From the NCBI RefSeq assembly GCF_001649575.2, contig NC_051439.1, forward strand, positions 8,284,701 through 8,348,700: DNA of 64,000 bases, read 5' to 3'. This document shows positions 22,617 through 34,853 of the stretch, piece by piece (the stretch's first letter is position 1; each line of letters starts with the position of its first letter). This DNA comes from Kryptolebias marmoratus. Its lineage: Eukaryota > Chordata > Actinopteri > Cyprinodontiformes > Rivulidae. A program made the position numbers and the translations under genes. The notes beneath the pieces are model-generated. The model did no database searches. It was not told the DNA's origin and saw nothing but the letters and a program-made list of their open reading frames with translations.

Positions 22617-22984
22617 GGGGGAGAAAACAACGATGGCTTGAAAGATTAAATTCCTGTTGGAGTAGGAAGTGCGGAGAGAGGGAAGAGGCGACGTTGGAGG
22701 GAGGCGAGGGATGAAACCCGCCGGTTTTATCTGCGGGGTCTGGGCCGACGTGGATGACGCCATCACTCGCCTCCAACCGCCTCTGAAAAAAATACTCTTC
22801 ATGAGTGGTTAACGCTTTTCTCAGATCCAGGTAGAAATCAGGAGGAGTTTTAACAAATTAGCATATCTGTTGCACCAATGTCTCAAAAAAAAAGAAGACA
22901 TTTTAAAGTTGTTCTTGTGGATCGTTAACACAGTTTTAACATTTTTTTTAAATATTTGAGTTGAAGCTAGCTAAAATTGTTCCA

Positions 22985-23312
22985 TCTATTCCTTTTAACC
23001 TTTACTGGCAGCAGGCAGTCATGTAATTCCCCTGTGTGTCTGTTAGTAAAATATCTCACAAACCAAACAGGCAAATTTTGGTTAAACTCCCAGAAAGTAA
23101 TCGCTGGATGGTCATCTGCAGCTGATTACCTTTTGGAGTTAACTCAGTTCAAGCTAACCCGGCCAGGTGACATCTGTGAACACGAAAAGTGACGATAACG
23201 CAGTCGTTTTTACAGCTAAAACTAGGTGTGGTAGTAGCCGAGAGTCATTCCCAATACATACTATGAGAGCTAACAGATTTAAAATGATGTTCAAAACTCC
23301 TTCAAGGAATGC
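22985..23312 (+). mobile_element. Family A element, deleted copy with clean 3' end
   Basis: Starts with TCTGTTAGTAAAATATCTCA and is internally deleted. Ends CTCCTTCAAGGAATG then CTAG followed by T, the form expected of a Helitron 3' end (CTRR|T). Confidence 0.65.
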
Positions 23313-23499
23313 TAGTTTCATTCGAGGCGAGGTTCCGTTCAAAGGAACTGTTTTTGCAATGAGTACGATTTTATTTGCTTACACCACGCAAACTAAATGT
23401 TCATGTATGCGATTTTGTTAAATATTTACTTTGGCGGGGGGGGGGATCTGTAAATGCATCTCTAATGAGATCAACAAATGGTCAATCTGGTTGAATAAA

Positions 23500-23858
23500 A
23501 ACAGCATTCCTTGAAAGAATGGCTATCGTCTGGCACCTTGAAGGCCAAAGTTTTAAAGAGCTCTTGCGTGATCTGTAAGCACTCAGAGTACGTGTTGGGA
23601 ATCACTCTCAGCTACTACCACGCCAAATTTTAGCTTGATATCTGTAAAAATGACTGATTTACAGGCATTTTTGTGTTTACTAAGACTGATAAGCTGTTGC
23701 AGCCATCTTGAATTAGATTGACTTAAAAAAAAAAACAGCTGTAGATGTGTATCCAACGATTACTTTCGGAGCGTTTCATTAAAATCTGTCCAGTGGTTCA
23801 TGAGATATTTTGCTAACAGACAGTCAAACTCACACACCCATGCATTTCGGAGCAATAA
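23500..23858 (-). mobile_element. Family A element, full single-monomer copy
   Basis: Minus-strand copy: palindromic end CATTCCTTGAAAGAATG at 23509 on, then the reversed blocks, ending TGAGATATTTTGCTAACAGA and a CACACACCCATGCA tail. Confidence 0.7.
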
Positions 23859-24599
23859 TAATATTGTTAGCATTTCTACACTTGAAACTTTTTTTTTTTA
23901 ATATGGCCCCAGACTGAAACAAAAAAACCAACCACTTATCACTGATTCAAACATTAGCAGAAATATTTAACATCCATAAAAAGATTAATTATAGAGGACA
24001 CGGGAGCGCGGTTTTTATGTTGTCACAATGGGCTCGGAACTTCACAAGACACGGCAACTTGTTTGGGTTTTCAGCTGCTCGGCTGCTTTTCGGCCCCCTA
24101 TTTCCTTTCATGCTGCTTTCCTCGCAAACACTAATGTCAGCAAGTTCTCGCACATTAATCAAAGGCTGACACGCCGGTTTTCTCACAATTTACAGCCCAC
24201 CGCAGCTATAGGTTGCTCGTGTCTGCGAGTCGTTAGAAGTTCGGTTAGGGTGACGCTTTAAACGGTACGTTTCATTTAACCGTTGAAGTAAAATTAAAGA
24301 AGCAACGAAGCTATGATAAAAATACGGTCTCCGTTGCGCCGTGGCTTATCTCGTAAGCCTCTTTTAGGGTGCCCCCCCCCCCGACCTTGAATTCGACAAT
24401 CTCATCCTTCAGAAATACTAATCCAAAAACTGTTGATTATTTGTGCTCAACTTGTTTAATAAGCACTTGAATCTGACTCATTTTGTGACCAACGTGCATT
24501 TTTTTATTTACTATTCACCCGGTGTATTTTTTTAAGCAGTTTTTCTACTCGTTGTGGTGCATAAAATTTAATTGGATTTTGAATTTAATTAGAAGTAAA

Positions 24600-25065
24600 C
24601 TGAAAAGTGGTGTGTGCAATATGTGTTCGAACCAGAGACTCTCAGTTGGACTGAGGTCTGGGCTTTGACTGGCCCATTCCAGGATATTTAACATTTGTCC
24701 TTAAAGCAGAGGCTGTGTGTTTAGGGACGCTGTCCCGCTGGAAGGTGGACCTTCGTCTCAGTCTCAGATCTCAGGAAGCAGGTCCCCCGTAAAAATTTTC
24801 TGTATTTTTCTCCATCAATCAGTTTCTTAATCCCTGCTGATAAGAAACCCCCTCATCTGCAGCATGATGCTGCCGCCACCGTGCTTCACCGTAGGGATGG
24901 TGTTCACAGAATGATGAGCGGTGTTCGAACTAGATGTGGGTTTGCTTTTGACAGTAAACCTAAAGTTCAGTTTTAGTCTCATCCAACCGCAGCAACTTCT
25001 TCCACACGTTTGGTGGAAGCCATCTGGCTTATCATAATGAAGCTGGAGCTTCTGACCTGATTCAG
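24600..25065 (-). pseudogene. Tc1/mariner-type relic
   Basis: Reverse-strand signature ACTGAGGTCTGGGCTTTGAC and CATGATGCTGCCGCCACCGT (encoding the HGGGSIM motif) spaced as in fish Tc1 elements. No intact frame. Confidence 0.65.
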
Positions 25066-25200
25066 TGGTTAAATCACCTCTTCATGTTCTGCAGAAGCCT
25101 GATAGTCACCCATTGATTCAAATCAGGTGTGTTGGAGCAGAGAAACAAGTAAAACATGCAGGATGGTGGCCCACAAGGACCAGGATTGGAGAGAACTGAT
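25065..25200. mobile_element. hAT-like miniature element end
   Basis: AAACATGCAGGATGGTGGCC then GGACCAGGATTGGAGA matches the right end of the element at 17813-18011. The left end is missing or lost. Confidence 0.5.
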
Positions 25201-25494
25201 TTATATGATCCCTCTGTGAGAGATCACAAAGATAATCAAACGGTTCAAAACTCACGGAAGAATACTGCACCGATATAGGCGTCAAGTATAAACGTCCACA
25301 CCGCTCGCTGAGGTCTGTGCACGGAGTCCTGCGGGACTATAACTGAGCCTTAATGCTGCCAGCGGTGCGGTTTTGTAGTTTACCAAAGTCGTACTAAAAC
25401 ATCACAACTTCTTCCATATATAAGGCGCACTGTCGTTTTGAGAAAATGGAAGGCTTTTAAGTGCGCCTTATAGTCCGGAAAATACTGTACTTTC

Positions 25495-25565
25495 TAAAAA
25501 GTTTATCAAAATTTGCCCTCTGGTTCGTGAGATATTTTGCTGACACGACAGACAAACGAACACAC
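25495..25565 (-). mobile_element. Family A fragment
   Basis: Only the 5' end of the element is left: GTGAGATATTTTGCTGACA and its ACAAACGAACACACGG tail. Confidence 0.55.
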
Positions 25566-26171
25566 GGATCCGACAAAAACATTATCGATGCCACCAAAGT
25601 CGATGATAATACCAGCTATAGCCAATCACAGCTTACGTAGTCGAGTTCTTCTTGTGTTTTTAAGGATTCCCATACAGAATCCAGAAACATCCATAAATTG
25701 GGTTAACCGATGGTTCTGAATAGGACCTTAGGAGGAAGTCTGAAGGGTTATTTGTCTCTTCATTTGTCCTGGGACGAAACACTCAACCTCTCGCTCAATG
25801 TCAGCAGGGACAGACTTGCGTGACCTTCTTCTGGATGCCGAATTTTATTAATTTTTTTGTTGTTGTTCTTGTTGTTGTTTTTCTGCGCTGACTTTACCTC
25901 CGACCTCCACAAAGCGAAAGCCAGTTTTCACGAGCGTACACGGAAGGTTGGAAGGAAGGAAGCGACGCTGGAAGGAGTCCCGCAAATTTCTAAGGAGCCG
26001 ATAGAGAGACTCCAACAAGCCGACTGATTGGCGCCGTAAAAAGACGCCATTCATTTCGAAATGAACGTGTGAATGGGACGCTTCTGAGAGGGATCTGGAG
26101 TGAAGAAAAATACAGGTTTGGCGTGATTGAGCTCAAACCTGTTTGGGGGGGTGGGGGGAGGCTGCACGTGC

Positions 26172-26177
<6 letters not shown>

Positions 26178-26211
<34 letters not shown>
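26178..26211. repeat. (GT)n array
   Basis: Uninterrupted GT run in intergenic DNA. Confidence 0.9.
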
Positions 26212-26213
<2 letters not shown>

Positions 26214-27719
26214 CCTCTCCTTGATAAGATAGGGGCTTCGTTAGGGTAATTACAGCTTTGCAATGTAAATAAGCCTGTCATAGAGGAGAGAGACACACCC
26301 ACTGCTTTTTCAGACCCAATTAACCTAACTCCCCTGGAATTTACATACCTAACAACCTCAATAAACACATGGAGGGGAGGAAAAAATACATCCAAAGATT
26401 ATTATTTGCACGTTTATACACTTTATTAAAGTAAAAACATAGATAACTTTCAATTCTTTGTGCACGCCAAACTTCTCCAGAGCCAGTCTGAGACACCAGG
26501 CAGCTCAGAATGTGTGTGTGTGTGTGTGTGCACTCGAAGCTGCTTGAGCGAAGAGACTACAGCCAGCCAGGTGATATCTGTATGCATAAGGCATCACCCG
26601 GGGCTAACTGGCTGCTGGAGCTGTGGTGAGCAGCATCTATCATCTCAGGCCACTGATGAATGTCTGTCCTGAATGGCTCTTTGGCGTAGTGGGGGCAGGG
26701 GGGGTGGGGTGGGGGGGTGCAGAGAGAGCACAGAAATGACACGATGGAAGGAGAAACAGGGGAGAAGGGAGGAGGAGCGGGAGGAGACAAGGTGGGAAGC
26801 TGAGTGGAGGAGGAGGAAAGGAAAAGAAAAAAAACCCCAACAAGAACGCAGAAGATAAAGATGGGGAGCAAAGCTCAGAGAAGAAGTGGAGAAGCTGCGC
26901 ATATTTAATGAGACTGCATAAGAATAGGGACGGAGAAGCGCGGGAGAGAGGAGGTGGAGGGAGAGATGCAGGAGAATGGTGAGAGGGAAGGGAGGAAGGA
27001 TGGAACAGAAACAAGGAGATGTCAAAGAAGAGAGCTGAAATGGTGGTGGAGGAGAAATAAGACGGCAGGAGAGACGGAGATCGAGCTGGAAGGTGTGGGT
27101 GAACAAGCCAAAACGGGGGGGGAGAGTGTTAGGGAGGAATTAAAGTTGGTCAGGGGAGGCGAGGACGGCGTGGAGGATGGAGGAAGACAAAAAGACAGTG
27201 GACAAATAATAAACCAAATAACTACCCAAACAAAACTTGAAAAAAATGCACCAGCCCTTACCAGGCAAAACTTGGAGATTTCCTATATGAAATAACTTAC
27301 AAGCAAGTTCTACATTAAAAATTGATTATATTTTTGAATGTATTATGTTGCTTTCAGGGAGCCAAGCATAGATCTGGGAGCATGTTCCAGCTGTGAGCTT
27401 CTGTCACGCTGTATGACCCTCAACACCCATAAGAACATCATAAAACTAAACCACACACTGGTGCATCTTGTCCTAATGGAACATGGACATCAATAAATAT
27501 GCTGTATATTTTGAACAGATATCAATAAAATTGCAGTCATGACTTAATGCTAATTAGCTCTTTTTTTGTGGCTTTTAAGTGGTTGTAAATTTTTGCACAC
27601 ATATGTTCAATAACAGTGCTGGTTTATATTCACTAAACTCCATTAAATTAAAATATTGTTGGAATTTAAACACGTGCAGCACTAATTAAATTGGTATTCA
27701 GTTGTTTTACCATTATTTC

Positions 27720-28260
27720 TTTAATGAATGTATTCAGACATGCATGTCTTTTAGCATCATTAGGGGGTGCCGCAATGCCCTCCGCGCCCCTACTTCCCAT
27801 GACCACGTCTTGATGAGTTTTTTTTGGATTTTGGCTGCTTTTTTTTTTCAATTCAATGTCAGGATTTGGGTTTTCCTTGTGTTTTTTGTGTTTGTCTTGT
27901 TTCATTTCGAGTTTGTTCTTGTTCTGTGTGTCGTCTTTGTTTATCCCGGTCTTGGTTCTGTCTTTGTTCCTCGTGTGTGTGCTGCATTCCCTCCTCCTCA
28001 GTCTGTCTGTCATTCTCCTGCCATGCCCATCTCCACCTGCCTGCAGTCGTCATCGCTCACCTGCGCCCACTTACCTCGTTACCACGTTCTCCACCTCTCT
28101 GCCGGTTCATTGTCGCTTCCCTGTCCCCTTTGTTGCTTCATGTTTGCTCCTCCTGTTTTGGATTTTTGTTATGTCTATTTTCTGCTGCCTCTCAGATTAA
28201 TAAATTAATAAATTAGTTTCTTCGTCTCCTTCGCCTTCACCCCACATCATGACACTCACT
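27720..28260 (+). mobile_element. probable retroelement 3' remnant
   Basis: T-rich stretch with TTTGGATTTTGGCTGC, CTGCCATGCCCATCTCCACC, CACCTGCGCCCACTTACC and a terminal AATAAATTAATAAATTAG, ending in CATGACAC. Such text ends many fish retroelement copies, but no coding motif is left. Low confidence in class. Confidence 0.35.
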
Positions 28261-28910
28261 GTCATTTGACAGTTTTCAGATAATCTTTTTTGTTTGTTAA
28301 GCCTCTTAATTTAATTTTAAAAAATGCTCCTAAACTCAAGGGATGAGCCAGCGTTGTCTCGACACATAAAGAACCAACTTTCAATGAGATCTTTTCTTCT
28401 TTTTTTTTTACTAACAGCCTGTAACAAAGACAATTTGTTCCCATTTCTTTACTCAAATCCAAAGAAAATACCAAATAACCGAGTTTGACAGACAGAAAAT
28501 AGAGGTTTGGTGCCAACAGGATGATTCTCAAGGTGTAATTAGCAGGAAACTTGGCTTACGTGATCAAATGAAATGCATCTCTCAGGTTTTGTCGTAGACT
28601 TTCTCCTCGTTTCTTAAAGTCACGACTTGTTTTCAGGCACACGCCGCATGTTGTGCTGTCATGGTCGGGGAAAATGTGGGAAAATGAGCGGGAAATAAAA
28701 ACAACCAAAGGCAAGAAAGTGAAAAAATTAGGGGTGGGTTTAACTTTTGCACAGTCCCAATAGTTCAGCGCCGTCTCATATCAGTTTGTAAAACTGTTAT
28801 TGAAGGTAATCGGTTTATCTTTGTCTGTGCGTGTAGGTACAAGCGCTCAAAAAGACTTGATAAACGAAAGTCTGCAGTTCTGACTTTGTGCTGGCAGCCT
28901 TAATGGGTCA

Positions 28911-28912
<2 letters not shown>

Positions 28913-28959
<47 letters not shown>
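28913..28959. repeat. (GT)n array
   Basis: About 20 GT units with one A near the end. Confidence 0.9.
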
Positions 28960-29587
28960 GTGGGGGAATGATCTAAGAGACCTGGATTTGTCTCCTGTTC
29001 AGACTGGTACAATTCACATTTCTTTAGCCGCACACTTCCCCTGTGTTATTTGACTCGCTGTCTTACTTCTGCGTTCACCTTAAGCTTTGGGCCCGACCAG
29101 AATGGCGATTGGCGCTTGCGTTCACTTTCAGACCCAGTTTCGTCAGGTTTGGGACCCATTTTGTAAGGCGAACAGAGCATCACTTGTGCTCGGAAAGACA
29201 AATTTGCCGCGTTGACTAGAATCAAAGCAGAGCGAGACAGTTTTTCAGATGGAGTAGTGCTAGCCATCTATTTGCAAATGTTGCTGTACCCACATGTTCT
29301 GCTGTGCTCAGGACCCTTATGTACAGGTGTATGCAGAGATTATCTGTCATGCAATGGCATAATTGCAATTTTAGTAAACCCTGCACTAAGTACAGTCAGA
29401 TTTACCTTCAGATTGTGGAATCACTGGCATCATCATTTATTTGTGACTCAGTGATTAATCATGTGCTGTAGTTGTTTTAGAATCTGTTATTTATCGTTTT
29501 TTATGTGTTTCTTTTATCTCTTTATTGTTACTTTACTGTGGACCATCCTTGTGCCTGGATTAAAGATTGATTGGTTTTAATTGGATC

Positions 29588-29857
29588 GGATCAGTGGCCT
29601 AGTGGTAGAGTGTTCACCCTGAAACTGGGAGGTTGTGGGATCAATCCCTGACCGGGTCATACCAAAGACTGTAAAAATGGGACCCATTGCCACCCTGCTT
29701 GACACTCAGCATTAAGGGTTGGAATTGGGGGGTTAGATCACCAAATGATTCCCGAGTGCAGCACCGCTGCTGGTCACTGCTCCCTCAGGGGATGGGTCAA
29801 ATGCAGAGAACAAATTTCACACACTCAGGTGTGTGACAATCAATGGTACTTTAACTT
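29588..29857 (+). mobile_element. tRNA-derived SINE
   Basis: tRNA-like head with box A TGGCCTAGTGG (29595-29605) and box B GGGATCAATCC (29637-29647), followed by a body with CACTGCTCCCTCAGGGGATG and a tail TGGTACTTTAACTT typical of abundant fish SINEs. The head does not fold into an intact cloverleaf, so it is not a tRNA gene. Confidence 0.8.
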
Positions 29858-30169
29858 CAGCTTAAATGAGACTGGGTGAAATTTTAAATAAGATATCCTG
29901 GGACTGGTAATCTTAAATTAACCCGCCTTATTTGCCTGAGCTACTGAGTTTTCAAATGCCTGGGTCTTCCAATCAGTTTTTATTAGATACACCAAGGACC
30001 AGGTCAAAACGTTGGGGTGATCGGGGTTTTTCAGCACCCCCTGAAGCCAGCTGCCTCTGGACCTACGCTCCACCACCGATCTGAGTCTTTTAAAATCAAA
30101 TCTTAATTCAGGTTAACTTTGAATAGTAACTAGCACGCCATCCTTATAGCCCTGACTTTTAATCTTTTG

Positions 30170-30262
30170 TTTGTTTTCATGATTCTTTCCTAAGTCTTTT
30201 TGTCTGTAAGGGGCTATATAAATAAATAAATGATTTATTGATTGATTGATTGATTGATTGTA
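30170..30262 (+). mobile_element. LINE 3' tail with (GATT)n
   Basis: GGGGCTATATAAATAAATAA followed by five to six GATT units, the typical end of fish L2-type LINE copies. The target-primed tail repeat supports retrotransposition. Confidence 0.5.
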
Positions 30263-30309
30263 CTGGTTTGGAGATTTAAATTCAGACACTTCATTGAAGG
30301 CCTACTAAG

Positions 30310-30665
30310 ACCTGTGTTGGCTAAGATCAGTTAGCTGCGGCGATCAGCTTGAATTAGGTACCTCCAAAAGTCAGTCATTTGTAAATGCACAGCACATCTA
30401 ATGGTTTCTGAAATATTTTGCCAACAGACCCATCGTGTTGACTCTCACAGATAATGTCAAAGTTTTAAGCAGATAATCTGCAACGTGTCGCACTTTTAGG
30501 ATGTATTGTCTATTAGTCTCACCTACTACCACACCAGCTTTTAGCTCAATATCTATAAAATTGACTGAGTTACAGCCATTTACTGCCTCAGCTAACTGAT
30601 ATATTATGTGTTAGTAAAATATTGCTAACACAACAGACAAATGAACACACAGACAGGAGCAAAAA
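30310..30665 (-). mobile_element. Family A element, degenerate
   Basis: Minus-strand blocks ACTACCACACCAGCTTTTAG, AAAATTGACTGAGTTACAGC and ATTGCTAACACAACAGACAA are recognisable; two partial monomers. Confidence 0.55.
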
Positions 30666-30669
30666 CCTT

Positions 30670-33600
30670 CGGTGTCAGGAAATAATCATTAGATGTGATT
30701 TTTTTTACATCTACAAATAAATAAAATCATCTAAAATGCTTGAAGATTGTTTAATTAAAAGACAGGTAAACAGATGGGTATCTTAAAATGAAAAAAACCC
30801 CAACAACAATCAGATTTATTTAAATGAAACAGGAAGCAGAATGAAAGAAAAAGCTCCGACTGTTAGTGTTTGTCTTTGTGCCGGAGGAGAGATGGTTTTC
30901 TCAGGAATCATTGGGTTCTTCGGATCAATAGTGGTGCTATGATAAGACAGTGATAGAGTTTGTGGTCCAGATCATACAGGATGCCTGCACTATCACTTTC
31001 TCTGTTTTCCCTCTCCACTAAAACCCTCTAATTCTGATAAGACTTGGAGGTAAATGGGACGAGGGAAAAAAGCAAAAGCAGCAGCTGCTTATAAGTAGAT
31101 AATACATTTAAAATACTTACAAAGAAGATACGTTTTCAAATGGTTTAGGTGTACATTTTTACCAGAATCGGCAAAATATCACCAATAAAAAGACCTGAAT
31201 CGCCATAGTAACTGCACATTTGTGTCTCTCATTCCCTGCCAACAAACTGAAGAAATGCACAAAAACAGACTGATGGTCACACATGAGAATTAGTTTTTTT
31301 GTTTTTACAGTGTTTTTTGTTGATATGACAAGTCAAAAAGACCCTTCACTTCCAGTTTTGAGGGGAATATTTAGAGCTTAAATAAAGCTGAAGTCTACGG
31401 AAGCACTCTCTGCGCGCTAGGAGGATTTGTAAGAAAACTGCGAGTCCTGTAGCGGTGAGAGACACACTGGGCGAAAGAAGACAAAAACTCCTATATTTTG
31501 ATGTATAATTTGTATAAGCGCTTAAAAAAACTGGGAGTAAAAAATGTTTGTTCGCAAAAGATTCGAAAATTTTCAAGGTGTCAGCTGTCAGTTGAACGTC
31601 ACGTGGAAAAATCTCCAAAAATTCATAAAATCTTCAACTGCGATTGTGTTAAAAAAACATTAAAGATATCAAAGAGTCAGTTCAGTCAGGCAAAGTTTAA
31701 CTTTCTGTGACCTGTTTAAACTTTAAATGATGTTTCTGTTATGAATAATGTTTCAAAATGTCATCTATGGGGAAATTTCTTCGTTTTTTTTTGCTAATTT
31801 TGTCTATGTTGTGTCACACAGCACTGCTAAAAGTCACAACACACTATTCCCAGTTGAGCTGCACGTTTTGATGTATAATTTGGATGCTTTATTTTTTATT
31901 TTTTAAATCTGCAGGACATAAAAATGGACAAAGATTGTGAGTCTTTCAAAGGTTATACATTGGAACCTATCAAAATAAAAATAAAAAAACCTGGGTAAAT
32001 TTTTAGAGGGAATATGTGCAAATATGAAAACATTTGGTTAGAGATGAAAGAAATAATGCATTGCTGGATTACTGTCGTCTTTTAAATCACCTCGAGGATC
32101 AAATGGGGATTCAGGTTCCTGTCCTTCAGCGGTTCACCTCCTAGTTATCAGACAGATATGTATTTGTTAAATGGGGTAAATTATTTTCTCCTGCAGTCCC
32201 TATCAATCGCGGAGTTCCTCAGGGATCCATATTGAGCCCAGTGTTTTCACACTGTACATGCTTCTCTTGGATCGCATATTCTGCTAATACAGTATTTAAT
32301 TTTATTGTTATACACACATTTAAATGCCACCGAGTCCTAAATCGTAATAACGAGATGAACTCCTGGATGGCTAGTAACGCCAGCTTTAACTCGGATTAAA
32401 AACTGATGAAAGGTGAGCACATCCTGTGACTTGTTCTAGCTCTGTCTCACCTGAATCCGAGGGAGTTTATATATGTTATTAATACATCGCCAGCTGGATG
32501 CCTTCACATATATCTGTTGCATCGTTCAGGGGATAATGTGCGTCTATATGTAACACAAAGTAGTGCAGAGGGAGAAATGAAAATCATGCTCCTCACTCTT
32601 CTTCTCTGGCTGCTTTCTGTCCTTTTTGCTCCTTTATTCTTCTATAAAATGTCTGCTCATTTGAGCAGGTGTTTGTGTCCTCATGTAAAAAAGCACGCCT
32701 TAGCACACACACACACACACACAGAGAAATGTATTTTCTTTCTCCCTCGCTCTGTCACGTACACAGAAACGCATGCTTATGTCCGTACACACGCCGACGT
32801 GCACGGGGAGCTCCACGCACACAGACAGTCATCTGTGCCCTTCCCACAGCTCGTAGCACAAAAACAGAACACACTGCCTGTCCCTGCCTCACACACACAC
32901 TCTGCAAAAAGCCCTCTGCACACTCTTAAAGAGACACGACGCAGATTTACACTTTACCGTCAGGAGCCGCCGCCGTCCCTGGACATGAATATGTACGTTA
33001 GCCCGAGGTGATTGGTCGTTTATAAATGAAAGTGTGAAATGATTCGCTCAAACAGTAAAACACAACAAAGTGCCATTGGTATCGTTATGAACGGTCTGGT
33101 AGTGAGGGTTCACAGCTATTAACTGGATGACGTTTCCAAACAATACGTTCTGAAATGTTCCCTCAAAACTCGTGTTTTAAGTTCAGCTTAAGAGTATAAA
33201 AATCTCATGTAGACTCGAGATCATGAAAGTCAAACTGACCAGCAACTGTGGAGCTAAAATAAGTTGTTAAATGTTGATGTTTTCTCGTCTGAGAGAGACA
33301 CTTTTAGTAACTTGGGTAGCCCGTGAGCACCGGTTTGGGAGCCATTTGCTGCACAAAATAAATAAATAAATAAATTATGGCCTCCTTTTTTGCGGTTAGA
33401 TAACTGAATTAGGTAACGTAATAAAGCCAATCAGTAGTGTACATGAACTGCGGTGCAGGGAGGGACAAAAAACTAGAATATATATATGTATTTATATGAA
33501 AAATACATTTTTTTTACTGATCCCACTTTTCTAATGCACATGGAGCAACAAAGGTGACAAACTGGGTGCAAGAAAAGGACAAAAATGACAGTACATGGTG

Positions 33601-33980
33601 CAAATGCGTCTGCATAATTAGATCATTTATTTAACAATTAGAGAATAATTTCAGTAAAAAAGAAATAAATGCAATGTGAGGCCTGAATGCGAAGGCCTCC
33701 TGGAAAAAAGAAAACTTGAACTTGAGCGAAGTTTGCAAAAATTGGGACACTGTGGCTTTAAGAAGCCCCCACCGGCTCGCAACGGGGGGAGTGCGGGCCG
33801 AATCCAGGAACAGCGATTGAAAAAAAAAAAAAAAAGAAAAAAAAGAAAAGAAAAAAAAAAAGCTCCACCACTGGACTGTTTCAAGTTCCCCCCACGACTG
33901 AAACCCTGCCTGATTTGTGGGCAATGTTGGGGATGTAGAAAAAAAAAAAAAAGAAAAACGAAACCGGAGCAAAGAGAGCG
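30670..33980. other. upstream region of ssbp4, no recognised gene
   Basis: AT-rich, with the LINE relic at 32060-32400 and a CA array at 32704-32722. The last 300 bases (33700-33980) are A-rich with short GC-rich islands and may hold the ssbp4 promoter; no TATA box or CpG island stands out. Confidence 0.5.
32060..32400 (+). pseudogene. L2/Rex-like LINE reverse-transcriptase relic
   Basis: Reads LNHLEDQMGIQVPVLQRFTS, then LSDRYVFVKWGK, then RGVPQGSILSPV and, after a one-base frameshift, FTLYMLLLDRI. This is the motif order of a non-LTR reverse transcriptase (L2/CR1 type), where GVPQGSILGP precedes the catalytic box. Then a piece EMNSWMASNASFNSD that fits the following region. Stops and shifts make it dead. 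Confidence 0.75.
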
Positions 33981-33981
33981 C

Positions 33982-34026
33982 AAGAAGAAGAAGAAGAAGA
34001 AGAAGAAGAAGAAGAAGAAGAAGAAG
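33982..34026 (+). repeat. (GAA)n microsatellite
   Basis: About 15 AAG/GAA units, 120 bases upstream of the ssbp4 start codon, after two A-rich blocks (33820-33860, 33939-33957). Probably in the promoter or 5' untranslated region. Confidence 0.9.
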
Positions 34027-34059
34027 AGAGACAGGGAGACAACACTAACTGGGGTAGCT

Positions 34060-34095
34060 ATGGAGATAGTAGGTTTTCCTGGTTGCTTTCTTTGA
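34060..34095 (+). promoter_or_regulatory. possible upstream ORF before ssbp4
   Basis: ATG at 34060 opens an 11-residue frame that stops with TGA at 34093-34095, 52 bases before the ssbp4 ATG. If the transcript starts further up, this could dampen translation. Start context is ordinary and the mRNA start is unknown. Confidence 0.3.
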
Positions 34096-34147
34096 CAGGT
34101 GTCGAGTGGGGGGAAATAAAACAAAAGTACCGAGAGCAGCTTCCAAG

Positions 34148-34203
34148 ATGTACGGCAAGGGGAAAGGAGCTGTGGTCCCCTCCGACAGCCAGGCGAGAGA
34201 AAA
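34148..34203 (+). CDS. ssbp4: ssbp4 exon 1 (start codon)
   Basis: ATG at 34148 heads the SSBP N-terminus [18 protein letters not shown]; donor GTAAGT from 34204 splits the Lys19 codon after its second base. The ATG is chosen because family proteins start M(Y/F)xKGK at this place and the exon has no earlier in-frame start matching the family. Confidence 0.92.
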
Positions 34204-34770
34204 GTAAGTAAATGATCGCGGTGTCACAACAGAAAGCCATCTTCTCCCCCCGGACTGATGTGGAGCAGCCCCGGTCACTCCGGAGCCTTTTATAACAACC
34301 AGCCGGGCTGCTGAAAGTTGAGCTTGTTGGCTGTGTTTACCACTTCTTATTTGTTGCTTTTGCTTGCATCCTCACAACTTACTTGCTTGCTTACTGACTG
34401 ACTCGCTGGCTGACTTAGTTAGTTATTAAGTTAGTTAGTTAGCTAAAGCGGCTAGCTACAGCAGCTAGCTAAACAGTTTGTTTCTCCCGGACACTAAAAG
34501 TTGCGCCACTTTTTTGTTGTTGTTGTTTTGTTTTTGTTCTTTTATTTTTATTTTTGTCTTGTTCTGTTTGTTTCGTCTTGTTCTGTTAAGCATATTGGAG
34601 CTTTCCCCAGGCTTTCTTTCCCCCCTCCTCGCCTCCGTCGTGTGGAACAATGCGCTTCTTGTCGGAGTGGCGCTTTGTGTTGTGGCTGTGCTTTTGTGTC
34701 GCTCCGCTCCTCATAGCACCCGGTTACCAAAAAACAGCAAAACAAAATAGGATACAGGTGTGTTTTTTAG

Positions 34771-34853
<83 letters not shown>

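Larger units (their letters stand above)
25570..29580. other. intergenic, no recognised gene
   Basis: Contains GT arrays, a polypurine strand (26670-27100: GA-rich plus, so its minus-strand ORFs are low-complexity), the T-rich retroelement tail and AT-rich sequence. No exon-like signal found. Confidence 0.55.

Noticed and set aside
22254..22802. minus-strand ORFs with duplicated segments
   Set aside because: The repeated protein text is just the 145-bp tandem duplication of non-coding DNA.
26645..27106. minus-strand ORFs rich in Pro/Ser/Leu
   Set aside because: Arise from a purine-rich strand bias; no motif and no conserved pattern.
27702..28208. plus-strand overlapping ORFs resembling membrane proteins
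   Set aside because: T-rich repeat text read in all three frames; looks hydrophobic only because of the T content.
29588..29660. possible tRNA gene
   Set aside because: Box A and B are present, but arms do not pair as a cloverleaf and the SINE body and tail follow directly.
33651..34124. minus-strand ORF rich in Phe
   Set aside because: Translation of A-rich and GAA tracts upstream of ssbp4.
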